Shown here: piece by piece, positions 43,584 to 52,106 of the stretch | How the letters are laid out: each line of letters begins with the position of its first letter | Position numbering within the stretch: the first letter of the stretch is position 1 | Source of the DNA: Sphingobium abikonense NBRC 16140 | GTDB taxonomy: Bacteria; Pseudomonadota; Alphaproteobacteria; Sphingomonadales; Sphingomonadaceae | Reading direction: 5' to 3' | DNA: 64,000 nucleotides | NCBI RefSeq assembly: GCF_001598335.1 | Contig: NZ_BCYT01000014.1 | Coordinates: forward strand, 18,793-82,792 | The notes under the pieces: model-generated | Seen by the model: only the letters and a program-made list of their open reading frames with translations | Database searches by the model: none | What the model was told of the DNA's origin: nothing | Position numbers and translations under genes: made by a program

Positions 43584-44524
43584 TGCTCTCGCGTCGCAGC
43601 GTTCTGACCGGCCTTGCCCTCCTGCCCGTTGTCGCCCGAGCGGCCGAAAGCTACGCGATCGAACCCGAACAGATCGCCGAGGGCATCTGGATGGTGCGCG
43701 GGGCCGATGCGCCCATTCAGCCGGATAATGGCGGCGCCATCGCCAATATCGCCATTGTCGATACGCCGGCGGGCACGGTATTGATCGATTGCGGCCCCTC
43801 GCTGCGCTATGGCCTGGCGCTCAAGCGCGTGGCCGAAGGGCTGACCGGAAAGCCGGTGATCCGCGTTTATGTGACGCATCTCCATCCCGATCATGGCTTT
43901 GGCCTTGGCGCTTTCGACCCCACCCGTGCCGCCGCATTGCCGGGCACCATCGCCGCCATAGAGGCGCAGGGGCAGGGCTTTTCCGACGCCATGTACCGTA
44001 TCCTTGGCGACTGGATGCGCGGCACCGACCTGTTGCTGCCGCGCGTCGCGCTGACGGCCGGGCAGGAGGATTTTGGCGGCAGGACGCTTCGCCTAATGGC
44101 GTTGTCGGGCCACAGTAGCGCCGACCTGGCGCTGCTCGATGAGCAGACCGGGCTGCTGATCGCGGGCGATCTGGTGTTTCACGACCGCGCGCCAAGCACG
44201 CCGACCGCCGACTTGCTAGCCTGGTGCGCCAGCCTTGATCGGCTCGCGGCGCTGGATCATGGCGCCTTGCTGCCGGGCCACGGGCCTTTGGATCCTGGCG
44301 GCACAGCCGCGATCGCCCAGACTCGCGACTGGCTCGCCTGGCTCGACGCGACATTGACCGATGCCATCGCCGCCGGCCTCGACATGGTGGAGGCGGGGAT
44401 GCTGCCGATCCCAGATCGCTTCGCCGGCCTCGCCGCCGCGCGGTACGAACTGCAACGCAGCGTCTCGCATTTCTACCCCGAACTGGAGGCACAGCTGCTT
44501 CCGCGCGTCGACCGGCCGGACTAG
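43583..44524 (+). CDS. Quinoprotein relay system zinc metallo-hydrolase
   Basis: A 313-aa exported metallo-beta-lactamase fold protein. A Tat-like signal (MLSRRSVLTGLALLPVVARA) precedes the metal site THLHPDHGFGLG (HxHxDH, about residues 92-103), the HSSADLALLDE region, AGDLVFH (bridging Asp) and LLPGHGP (last His). It belongs to the group named for quinoprotein relay systems; the substrate is unknown. It overlaps the SoxYZ-like gene by 3 nt, so both are made together. It is convergent with the TonB receptor gene with only 4 bp between them. Confidence 0.85.
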   Translation: MLSRRSVLTGLALLPVVARAAESYAIEPEQIAEGIWMVRGADAPIQPDNGGAIANIAIVDTPAGTVLIDCGPSLRYGLALKRVAEGLTGKPVIRVYVTHLHPDHGFGLGAFDPTRAAALPGTIAAIEAQGQGFSDAMYRILGDWMRGTDLLLPRVALTAGQEDFGGRTLRLMALSGHSSADLALLDEQTGLLIAGDLVFHDRAPSTPTADLLAWCASLDRLAALDHGALLPGHGPLDPGGTAAIAQTRDWLAWLDATLTDAIAAGLDMVEAGMLPIPDRFAGLAAARYELQRSVSHFYPELEAQLLPRVDRPD

Positions 44525-44528
44525 GCCT

Positions 44529-46850
44529 TTAGAAACGCGCTTTCATCCCCAGATACCAGCGGCGCGGCGCGCCCGGGCCATAAGCGCGCGGGTCCGATGC
44601 GCCGGGCGCTTCCTCCAGGTCGATCTCATCCACCTCGCTGAACGTCCCGAATGTGGCATAGCGTCGGTTGAAGGCGTTGCGCACTTCGCCGAACAGGCTG
44701 ACGCCCGGCACAATCGTCACGCTGCCGCGCAGATTGACGATGGCATAGCCCGGCACTCGGGGCGTATCATTGCCTTCGTCGCCGACCATATATTGGCCGC
44801 TCCGCGCCAGCACATCGCCCCCGACCGACCACCGCGCTGTCGCATAATCCAGGCTCAGCGTCGCGCTATGGCGGGGAATGCCCGGCAGCCTGTCGCCGCG
44901 CGCCACCGCGATTCTTCCGTCATCATCCGCTTGCGGGTTGGCCGGGCTCGCAAGCGTCAGCGGCGCGCGATAGGTCGCATCGGTGAAGGCGTAGCTGATC
45001 GCGCCGGTCAGGCCACCCCGGCTTGCCTTGACGCTGGCCTCGATCCCCTGCCGCCGGGTCGCGCCGATATTCTGGAAATAGGCCCGCCCCCTGATGGCCG
45101 ATGCGACATATTGGATGTCGTTGCGGTTGCGCGTGCGATAGGCCGACAGCAGCCAGTCGATCCTGATGCCGCCGGCCTGCGCCGATCCGCTCGCGCCCGC
45201 CTCCCAGCTTTTGGCCACCACCTGCTTGAGCGGCGGATCGGCGATGAAGAAGTTGGTCAGGCTGCACGGCGCATTTTCGTCGGCGCAGGACAACTCCGCC
45301 GGGGTCGGTGCCCGGTTCGTTTCCGCATAGCCCGCCCGCAGCGACAGCGCGTCGTTCGCCTTGTAATCCAGCTCCACGCCCGGATTGACCCGCTGGAACC
45401 GGTGCCGGCCGTTGAGCGCCGTGCCGATCTGGTCCTGCAGCACGATCCGCGCATGATTATATCGCAGCCCGATCTCGGCCGACAGGCGCGGCGTTATCGG
45501 CAGCTTGTCCTGCACGAAGACGCCCCAATAGTCGCTGTGCGTGACCAGGCTGACCGGCGCGATGGCGCCATCGGCCTGCACGATCATCGCGCCCAGCCCC
45601 TCGACGCTGCGCGCGTCGGTCAACGCGCCCAGTTCGACCGACGTGTCGAACCGCGTCCGGCTGGTGTCGTAACTCAGGCCCAGCGCGAAATGGTTGGTGC
45701 CGCCCCGCATTGGCCGGTCGTCGATGATCTGGAACAGGGCGCCCATGGCCCGGGTGCGGGTGCGGCCGCGATTGAGCACGCCATAGCCGTCCCCGCCCAG
45801 CATGTCGGCGATCGGGACGCCGGCCGCATCGGTCAGCAACGCCTCTTCCTCATCGTCGGGATCATCCCCGACGCTTTCCAGGCACAGCAGCCCTGCCTGC
45901 TCCTCCTCCTCGCACGCCTCGATATCGGCCGCGTCGCCGTTGATCGTGCGCAGCGTCAGCCGCTGGGCATAAAGCGTGCCTTCGATCCGCGTGGTATTGG
46001 ACAGGGCGACCCAAGGATGCAGGCTGATGCGGCCATAGGTCGATTGGCTGTTATCGGGCCAGGTGAACACCGCGCGCCGGTCCGCCGCCAGTAATTCGAC
46101 CGGGGCGACCCCATTGCCGGTCAGGTCGGTATCCGCGCCCACCAGCTTGACATGCAGGCCGCCCGACGCCGTGTCGAAGCCCAGGTCGAGATAGCCATTA
46201 TAAAGGGTTGAGGGCGAAAAATCGCGCCAGCCATCCTCATGGCTATATTGGAACGCGCCGTAGGCGCTCAGGTTACCGTGTGCGACGCCGCCTGCAACGC
46301 TCGCCTCGCGATAATCGAAACGTCCTGCGCTATAGCTGGCTTCCAGCCCCGGATCGGACAGGCCGGTGCGGGTTTCGACCAGCATTGCCCCGCCCAGCGC
46401 GTTGAGGCCATAGACCGGGCTTGCATCCAGCAGGCTCACGCTCCGGATCGCCGCTTCGGGCAGCAGGTCGAACGCCACCGTATCGCCAAAGGGCTGGTTG
46501 AACCGCGCCCCGTCCAGATAGACCGCCAGCCCCTGCGCCACGCCCTGCAAGGGCGACGCGGAAAAGCCGCGATAGACCAGATTGGGCTGCCAGGGATTAT
46601 TCTGGGCATCCTGCAAGGTGATGCCTGCGATGGTCCGGGTCAGCGCGCTAAGCAGGTCGGGCGTGCCGGCGCGTCCGATATCGTCTCGCGTCAGGATCAG
46701 CGCATCGTCAATGTCGACAGCACCGCCCGGCGCGGTCACGATGATCGCGCTCCTGTCGGCGTTGCTGTCCGCCTCTCCCTCCGCCGCGCTGCCAGGCGCA
46801 GTCCAGACCGCCGTCGATCCGGCCAGCAGTGCAGCCCAGCCTCGCATCAT
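44529..46850 (-). CDS. TonB-dependent receptor with acidic Cys-flanked loop, in PQQ cluster
   Basis: A 773-aa outer membrane receptor: signal peptide, TonB box-like AIIVTAPGG, plug (about 45-165, LNALGGAMLVETRTG) and barrel ending in LGMKARF. A predicted outer loop near residues 310-340 is strongly acidic with two cysteines (CEEEEQ and DDPDDEEEA), suited to bind metal ions such as lanthanides or calcium. By context it may import lanthanide complexes, metal or cofactor for the dehydrogenase; this is inference. The ATG at 46850 has GGGAG 5 nt before; the ATG at 46862 is an alternative. Confidence 0.85.
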   Translation of the reverse strand: MMRGWAALLAGSTAVWTAPGSAAEGEADSNADRSAIIVTAPGGAVDIDDALILTRDDIGRAGTPDLLSALTRTIAGITLQDAQNNPWQPNLVYRGFSASPLQGVAQGLAVYLDGARFNQPFGDTVAFDLLPEAAIRSVSLLDASPVYGLNALGGAMLVETRTGLSDPGLEASYSAGRFDYREASVAGGVAHGNLSAYGAFQYSHEDGWRDFSPSTLYNGYLDLGFDTASGGLHVKLVGADTDLTGNGVAPVELLAADRRAVFTWPDNSQSTYGRISLHPWVALSNTTRIEGTLYAQRLTLRTINGDAADIEACEEEEQAGLLCLESVGDDPDDEEEALLTDAAGVPIADMLGGDGYGVLNRGRTRTRAMGALFQIIDDRPMRGGTNHFALGLSYDTSRTRFDTSVELGALTDARSVEGLGAMIVQADGAIAPVSLVTHSDYWGVFVQDKLPITPRLSAEIGLRYNHARIVLQDQIGTALNGRHRFQRVNPGVELDYKANDALSLRAGYAETNRAPTPAELSCADENAPCSLTNFFIADPPLKQVVAKSWEAGASGSAQAGGIRIDWLLSAYRTRNRNDIQYVASAIRGRAYFQNIGATRRQGIEASVKASRGGLTGAISYAFTDATYRAPLTLASPANPQADDDGRIAVARGDRLPGIPRHSATLSLDYATARWSVGGDVLARSGQYMVGDEGNDTPRVPGYAIVNLRGSVTIVPGVSLFGEVRNAFNRRYATFGTFSEVDEIDLEEAPGASDPRAYGPGAPRRWYLGMKARF

Positions 46851-46913
46851 ATCCGCTCCCATTTTCCTTGTCGGAACAAGGGTTAGGGGAGGGGCAGGGC
46901 GCCCTCCATCCTA

Positions 46914-46926
46914 CTTTGGGTCAATG
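46914..46926. promoter_or_regulatory. Shared dyad box, copy 3 (weak, acidic-loop receptor)
   Basis: CTTTGGGTCAATG, a weak match, about 65 bp before the receptor start and overlapping the next gene's stop. Confidence 0.3.
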
Positions 46927-48927
46927 ACGCCAGCTGACGCCGATCCACAGCGTGCGCGGCGTGCCAAGGTCGATGGACCCGCCTGCGTTGCGCGTCACGA
47001 CGCGTTCGTCGAACAGATTTTCGCCCCGCGCGACCAGTGACACGCCCTGCGCCAGCGGCAGGCGCGCAACCGCGTCCAGCGTCAGCGCGTCGGGCAGCAC
47101 ATCGCTTTGCAAATCGTCCTCATATTGCTTGGCGACATAGCGCAGCGTCGTGGACAGCGATGGCCCGCCGCGCGGTGCCCAGGCCACTGTGCCGCTCGCT
47201 GCATGGCGCGGACTTTGCGCGGGGGTGAAGCCGTCAAACGCCTGCCCCGGCGCATGGACGCTGCTGTGACTATAGGCATAGGATGCCGACAGGGAAAAAT
47301 CGCCCATCTGCGCCGCCGCTGTCAGTTCCACGCCCTTGGCGACGATCCGATCGACATTCTGCCGCTCGCGGGTGTTGGGGGCGATGGTGACATTGGCGAT
47401 CGCGCCGTCGAGCCGGTTGTAGAAAGCCGTGGCCGACAGGGTGACGCCCTTCATCGGGGTAAGGTCGACGCCCGCCTCCACGCCTTTGAGCTTTTCAGGG
47501 TTCAGCGCGGCATTGGCCCGCGTGGTGATAGGGAAGACCACGAAGGGCCGATAAAGTTCGTTCAGCGTCGGCAGGCGAAAGCCGCTATAGGCCGCCGCCC
47601 GCAGCGCAACCGCGTCGCTCGCCCTGAACAGCGCGCCGATCCGGCCGCTCGTTTCCCAGCCCGACCGGTCGGCATAGGATTCGCCGCTCGCCGCGCCCGT
47701 CGTCGCATTAACCTGGCGGTAGAAGCCGTTGCGGATCGTCCACCGGTCGACCCGCGCGCCGCCGGTCAGCACCAGTCTGCCCAGCGTCCAGTCATCCTCG
47801 ATAAACAGGCCGCTCGTCCACTGCTCGCCGCCCGCATGTCGCAGGAAGGTGCGCGGGTTGCTCGCGACATTGGCGTTATAGGCGTCCTCATACATGTCAC
47901 CGGTGGCAAGCCGCGTGTCGGCACCCACGCGCAAAACATGATCGGGGCCGACCGGCGGGCGCAGCTCGATCTTGCCGCCCAGCCCGGTCGATGGCGTGTT
48001 GCGCTGATCCAGCGTCTTGCGGAAACTGGAGGAGGATATGACGATATTGGAAAAATTGCGCGCCTGGATATAGGCCAGCGCATCGACCTGCCACGGGCCG
48101 CGCGCGACATAGCGGATGCTGGCGTCCTGGCCTTGGCTCATGCTGTCGGCGCCCTGGAAACGCAGGGTGCGATGATCCTCGAACAGCGTCGCGCGAAATT
48201 GCAATTCGGAGGTCGCGGAAATGGGAGCGACCGCGCGGATATTGGTCGACCAGCCATCATAGGCGGCGGGCGCGTTGGCGGCGACTCGCTGGTCGCGCGG
48301 CGTGGTATAAAATCCGTCGCCCCGGTCCCATCGCCCGGACAGGGAGACATGGCCGCCGCCCAGATCCGGGGTGATGGTGGCGGATAATTCGCTGGCGTCG
48401 CGGCTGCCATACAGAGCGCTCAGCGCCATGTCGGGCAACTCGTCACGGGTCGCGCTCGCTAATTCGATGGTGCCGGCGACCGCGCCCGATCCGAACGCGC
48501 CGCTGCCCCCGCCGCGCGTCACGCGCACGACCGACAGTCGTTCGGGCGCCAGCGCGCCGAAGGGAATATAGCCAAAGAAGGGATCGGCCAGCGGCACGCC
48601 GTCCAGCAGCATCAAGGTCCGGCTCGACGCATTGCCGCCGAGCGCGCGCAGCGTCACGCCCTGCGCGGACGGATTGGCCGACCGGCTGTCCGACCGGCGA
48701 AACTGCTGGAATCCGGCGACATCGCCCAGCACCGTTTCGATCCGCCCGGATGCACTGTCCATCAGCCGGTCGCGCCCGATCACCACCGATCCATAGGCCG
48801 GGGTTCCCGGCGGCAGGGGCAGGCCGCGCCCCGTCACGATGATCGCTGGCGCATCGCCGGGCGTCGTCTGCGCCCATGCGGCGGTCGGGACGGTCAATAG
48901 CAGCGCAGGCAGCAGGCAGGTCTTCAT
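46921..48927 (-). CDS. TonB-dependent receptor, smaller, in PQQ cluster
   Basis: A 668-aa outer membrane receptor: Sec signal (MKTCLLPALLLTVPTAAWA), TonB box-like AIIVTGRG, plug (about 35-150, RALGGNASSRTLMLLDGVPLAD visible in two parts) and a 22-strand-type barrel ending in LWIGVSWRH. Its size and gene setting resemble the YncD/PqqU-type receptors that take up PQQ; this is a guess from context. The ATG at 48927 has GAGGGG upstream; an earlier in-frame start at 48978 lacks support. It is on the same strand as the other receptor gene and the porin gene. Confidence 0.85.
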   Translation of the reverse strand: MKTCLLPALLLTVPTAAWAQTTPGDAPAIIVTGRGLPLPPGTPAYGSVVIGRDRLMDSASGRIETVLGDVAGFQQFRRSDSRSANPSAQGVTLRALGGNASSRTLMLLDGVPLADPFFGYIPFGALAPERLSVVRVTRGGGSGAFGSGAVAGTIELASATRDELPDMALSALYGSRDASELSATITPDLGGGHVSLSGRWDRGDGFYTTPRDQRVAANAPAAYDGWSTNIRAVAPISATSELQFRATLFEDHRTLRFQGADSMSQGQDASIRYVARGPWQVDALAYIQARNFSNIVISSSSFRKTLDQRNTPSTGLGGKIELRPPVGPDHVLRVGADTRLATGDMYEDAYNANVASNPRTFLRHAGGEQWTSGLFIEDDWTLGRLVLTGGARVDRWTIRNGFYRQVNATTGAASGESYADRSGWETSGRIGALFRASDAVALRAAAYSGFRLPTLNELYRPFVVFPITTRANAALNPEKLKGVEAGVDLTPMKGVTLSATAFYNRLDGAIANVTIAPNTRERQNVDRIVAKGVELTAAAQMGDFSLSASYAYSHSSVHAPGQAFDGFTPAQSPRHAASGTVAWAPRGGPSLSTTLRYVAKQYEDDLQSDVLPDALTLDAVARLPLAQGVSLVARGENLFDERVVTRNAGGSIDLGTPRTLWIGVSWRH

Positions 48928-48985
48928 GGCATTCCCCTCTGGCGGCCTCTCCCTTCTGGTTTTTTGTCGCGATTGCAAATGGAAA

Positions 48986-49013
48986 GGGCCGCACCCCTTG
49001 TAGGATGCGGCCC
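48986..49013 (-). terminator. Intrinsic terminator after porin gene
   Basis: GGGCCGCA and TGCGGCCC (perfect 8-bp stem, 12-nt loop), followed on the minus strand by TTTCCATTTG. It separates the porin gene from the smaller receptor gene. Confidence 0.65.
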
Positions 49014-49024
49014 GTCCCCCGTGA

Positions 49025-49040
49025 CATTGGTCCTTTGGTC
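49025..49040. promoter_or_regulatory. Shared dyad box, copy 4 (smaller receptor)
   Basis: CATTGGTCCTTTGGTC, 14 of 15 consensus positions, about 100 bp upstream of the receptor start and touching the porin stop codon. Confidence 0.6.
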
Positions 49041-50442
49041 AGAAAAACAGGATCGCGCCTGCCGCGATCGCGTCCGACGACGCCTCATTGCCGTTATGCG
49101 CCTGCGACTTGGTGCTCACATATTCGCCGAGCAGCGTCACCCAGCTGTTAAGGCCATAGCGGACCTGCCCGACCCAGCTGCTATTCTTGTCGACCAGCGC
49201 GGGGTTGGCGATTGCGTCGGCCGCATTGGCGTAATCCAGATGGCTTTCGCCATAGCTGCCGCCGAACGAGAATTTGCCGAAGGTCGTCAGGCCCTGAAGA
49301 TAGAAGCCGTGGCTGTCGCGCTTGTTGCCCAGCCCATCGGTGTCGAACAAATTGAGCGCGGTGGTCCCCAGGCCCGATGCGTCATAATAGGTTCCGACCA
49401 GGGTGACCGGGCCAAAGCCGACCTTGGCCCCCACATCCCATCCCCAGCCGGTATAGTCGGGGCCGGCATCCACATTATGCTTCTGGGTGATGCCCGACGC
49501 CCATAGCCGCGTCGATACCGCGCCCATCTTGCCGTCATAGACCAGCTTGCCTTGGAAACCGGGCTGCTTGTTGGTTTCAGCCGGGCCGGTCAGCGACGAT
49601 AGCGGCTCGAAAATGCCGATGCTGGCGGTGATCCCGCCAAAGCTGGGCGTGGTATAGGTGATCTGCGGCTGGAAATCGGTGTAGATATAGCCGGTGCCGA
49701 TCCGGCCCAGCGTCGTGTTGGACGGCGCGACATTGCCCGCCGGCGTGCCCGACGACAGCAAGGTGATGTCGTTCAATATTGCTTCGGACGCAAACAGGCC
49801 GATATCGCGCCCAATCTTTACCTCGCCAAAGCCCTTGCGCCCGAACGTCAGGTAGGTCTGGCGGAAATCGATGCCGCTGGTCTGCAACGCGCGCGGATTG
49901 CCGGGGCTGTTGGCGCCGCCGCCCGCCGCGTAATTGACCGAATTGATGCCCGGATACATGCCGAAATGCGCGCCCACGTCCCAGCCGCCCTGGGTGGTCA
50001 TCGCCTCGACCTTCAGGAAACCGGGCAGCAGGCCGTTGCGAATCGCGGACGTATCCCCGCCCACCGTCGCGACGCCGCCCACGACCGTGTTGGTCGCGCT
50101 GGGCGCTTCGCCATTGTCATGCACGTAAAATCCGTTGACCGACCCTGAAAATTTCAGCGTCACGTCCCCCATCTGCAAGCCGATGCCGCTGTCGGTCATC
50201 CGCACGAAGCCCGCGCCGCCCGATGCGTCGGGCGTCACGGGCGGTGCGCTGGGCGCGGCAGCCGTCTGCGCCGTTTCGCTCGCCTGGCCATTCAGCAGCT
50301 CCTGATATTCCTCGTCGGTCAGGATGCCCTTTTCATGCAGTCGTTTCAGCAGATCGGCGGTGGTGCCGGCCATCGCCGGCGCGGCCGTGACGCCAAGCGC
50401 GAATACGCCCGCGGCGCACATCAGGCGCAGTGTCCCCTTCAT
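49039..50442 (-). CDS. Outer membrane porin (DcaP-like)
   Basis: A 467-aa porin: signal peptide (to about 27, APAMA), a short periplasmic coiled segment (TADLLKRLHEKGILTDEEYQELLNGQ in two halves, about 28-53), then a 16-strand-type barrel ending in IAAGAILFF with a terminal Phe. The N-terminal helix is common in porins of the DcaP or phosphate-selective type. In this cluster it probably admits alcohols or small acids. The ATG at 50442 follows GGGAGGATGAG; an in-frame start at 50505 is less likely. Confidence 0.85.
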   Translation of the reverse strand: MKGTLRLMCAAGVFALGVTAAPAMAGTTADLLKRLHEKGILTDEEYQELLNGQASETAQTAAAPSAPPVTPDASGGAGFVRMTDSGIGLQMGDVTLKFSGSVNGFYVHDNGEAPSATNTVVGGVATVGGDTSAIRNGLLPGFLKVEAMTTQGGWDVGAHFGMYPGINSVNYAAGGGANSPGNPRALQTSGIDFRQTYLTFGRKGFGEVKIGRDIGLFASEAILNDITLLSSGTPAGNVAPSNTTLGRIGTGYIYTDFQPQITYTTPSFGGITASIGIFEPLSSLTGPAETNKQPGFQGKLVYDGKMGAVSTRLWASGITQKHNVDAGPDYTGWGWDVGAKVGFGPVTLVGTYYDASGLGTTALNLFDTDGLGNKRDSHGFYLQGLTTFGKFSFGGSYGESHLDYANAADAIANPALVDKNSSWVGQVRYGLNSWVTLLGEYVSTKSQAHNGNEASSDAIAAGAILFF

Positions 50443-50512
50443 CTCATCCTCCCGTTGAGCCGCCGGTGGTTCCGGCTGGCCCCGACAGTGGGCCGCGGCA
50501 GGCAAAGGGAAA

Positions 50513-50527
50513 ATTGAACTTAGGTTC
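50513..50527. promoter_or_regulatory. Degenerate box upstream of porin
   Basis: ATTGAACTTAGGTTC, 10 of 15 matches to the shared consensus, about 70 bp before the porin start. A similar ATTGAACTTCGTTC lies upstream of the alcohol dehydrogenase at 53157-53170. Confidence 0.3.
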
Positions 50528-50563
50528 TGCGACTTTCGGCCGGGGGCTTTGGCATGGGTCGGG

Positions 50564-51523
50564 TCAGGGTGCGATGGCGATTCCCCACGGGGCAGAGCCG
50601 ACCGGCACGGTGCCCACCACTTTGGCTGTGTCCAGGTCGATCACCGATACCGTGTCCGAAAGGCCATTGGCGCTATAGGCATGGCGGCCATCGGCGCTGA
50701 CCGCGACATGCCAGACGCGGCGGCCGACCGGGACATAAGCGCGTATCTTGCGGGTCGCCACATCGACCAGCGCGACATGATCGGCACGGCCCAGCGCCAC
50801 GATCGCGGTCCTGCCGTCGGGCGTGAAGCGGATGCCGCAGGGCAGGATACGGTGCGCCGCGACGCCCTCTATCTCGAACCGCAGCGTGTCGGTGATCGTC
50901 CTACTGGCAACGTCCGCGATCTGGACGACGCCGCCAATCTCGGCCGCGATCCACAGTTGGCGTCCATCGGCGGTGAATTCGACATGGCGCGGCCGCATCT
51001 CGGTCGCGGTTTCGCCTGCCGCCGTCCGGGTAGTGAGATCAATCCAGGTCACGACATTATCCTCTTCGGACGTGACCGCGACCCATCGTTCGTCCGGGCT
51101 TTGCGCGACGCCTTCCGGCTCGCCGCCCACCGCCACCTGAAAGGCGACAGTGCGCGACGAAAGATCGATCGCGGTCAGCGCGGCGTCATTTTCATTGGCG
51201 ACGAACAGGGTGCCGCCATCGCGCGACAGGAAAAATTGCTCGGGGTCCTCGCCGGACGGCAATTCGGCCACCAGCTTGCCGCTGGCGCGATCGATCACCT
51301 GCACCGCATGGTCCGTGCTGGCGCACAGATAGACATATCGCCCGTCCTTCGACACGGTGATGCCGCGTGGCCGGCCGCCCACATCCCATGTCGCGAGCAC
51401 TGTGCGCGTCGCGCCGTCGATCACGCTCACGCTGTCGCCCCGCTCATTGGAGACATAGAGCGTGTCCGCGATCGCCGGGACCGGCATTGCGCTCGCCATC
51501 GCGGCCCATAGCAGTCTCCTCAT
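50564..51523 (-). CDS. PQQ-associated YVTN beta-propeller protein
   Basis: A 319-aa exported protein: signal peptide (MRRLLWAAMASAMPVPAIA) then about seven blades of the YVTN/40-residue kind (TLYVSNERGDSVSVID, GRYVYLCASTDHAVQVID, GTLFVANENDAALTAID and later repeats ending HAYSANGLSDTVSVID). It matches the PQQ-dependent catabolism-associated beta-propeller group, found next to quinoprotein dehydrogenases. It may bind a product or help cofactor loading; the role is unknown. The RBS is GGGAGAGG. It is divergent from pedF, with two box copies between. Confidence 0.88.
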   Translation of the reverse strand: MRRLLWAAMASAMPVPAIADTLYVSNERGDSVSVIDGATRTVLATWDVGGRPRGITVSKDGRYVYLCASTDHAVQVIDRASGKLVAELPSGEDPEQFFLSRDGGTLFVANENDAALTAIDLSSRTVAFQVAVGGEPEGVAQSPDERWVAVTSEEDNVVTWIDLTTRTAAGETATEMRPRHVEFTADGRQLWIAAEIGGVVQIADVASRTITDTLRFEIEGVAAHRILPCGIRFTPDGRTAIVALGRADHVALVDVATRKIRAYVPVGRRVWHVAVSADGRHAYSANGLSDTVSVIDLDTAKVVGTVPVGSAPWGIAIAP

Positions 51524-51551
51524 GCCAGCCCTCTCCCGTCCATGTCCTGCT

Positions 51552-51566
51552 GTTGTCCCTATGGTC
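51552..51566. promoter_or_regulatory. Shared dyad box, copy 5 (propeller / pedF)
   Basis: GTTGTCCCTATGGTC, 11 of 15 matches, 29 bp upstream of the propeller gene start. Confidence 0.4.
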
Positions 51567-51590
51567 TAGGCGCAGTGTCAGGCGGGCGGG

Positions 51591-51609
51591 ATTGTACCAA
51601 AGGCCAATG
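51591..51609. promoter_or_regulatory. Shared dyad box, copy 6 (propeller / pedF)
   Basis: ATTGTACCAAAGGCCAATG, reverse orientation with one base missing from the core, about 55-74 bp before pedF. Confidence 0.5.
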
Positions 51610-51664
51610 GGGCGCTCCCCGCCGCTCCCCTACACTTGCATGGAACAGGACATGATGGGTGAGG

Positions 51665-52102
51665 ATGAGCAGGATCATGATTTCGGGACGCATTTTGCTG
51701 CTGGGCGCGCTGGCCGTGCTGGGCGGAACGACGGCCAGCCAGCTGCTGGCGCATGGCGACGTGACGCCGCAGGCGGTCGACACCTCGGCGCTGCCGGACA
51801 TTGGCGAGGAATGGCTGGAAAAAAATCCCTATAGCGGCAACGCCAAGGCGATCGAAATCGGCCAGTCCGCCTATGGCCAGAACTGCGCGCGCTGCCACGG
51901 ACTGGACGCAGAAAGCGGCGGCATCGCGCCCGACCTGCGCTATCTGGAGCAGGGCGAATCGGGCGACCAATGGTTCGCCGAACGCTATCGCCACGGCTCC
52001 AGCCATGACGGCAAAGTCTATATGCCGCCATTTGGCGATGTTCTGGGGCAAAAGACCGGCTGGGCCATCCGCGCCTGGCTCGAAACCAAGTTCGAGGGCT
52101 GA
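51665..52102 (+). CDS. pedF: Cytochrome c550 PedF-type
   Basis: A 145-aa periplasmic cytochrome c: signal peptide, then heme motif CARCH (about 76-80) in SAYGQNCARCHGLDAES, and methionine ligand in VYMPPFGDVLG. It matches the PedF group that takes electrons from quinoprotein alcohol dehydrogenases in the Pseudomonas putida ped cluster. The start is uncertain: GTG at 51659 or ATG at 51665 or 51677; I choose 51665. It is the first gene of the pedF-binding protein-ADH-regulator run. Confidence 0.88.
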   Translation: MSRIMISGRILLLGALAVLGGTTASQLLAHGDVTPQAVDTSALPDIGEEWLEKNPYSGNAKAIEIGQSAYGQNCARCHGLDAESGGIAPDLRYLEQGESGDQWFAERYRHGSSHDGKVYMPPFGDVLGQKTGWAIRAWLETKFEG

Positions 52103-52106
52103 TCCC

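Noticed and set aside
48441..49027. Minus-strand frame of about 194 codons overlapping the smaller TonB receptor's 5' end
   Set aside because: It is the out-of-frame shadow of the receptor's plug region and contains no independent motif.
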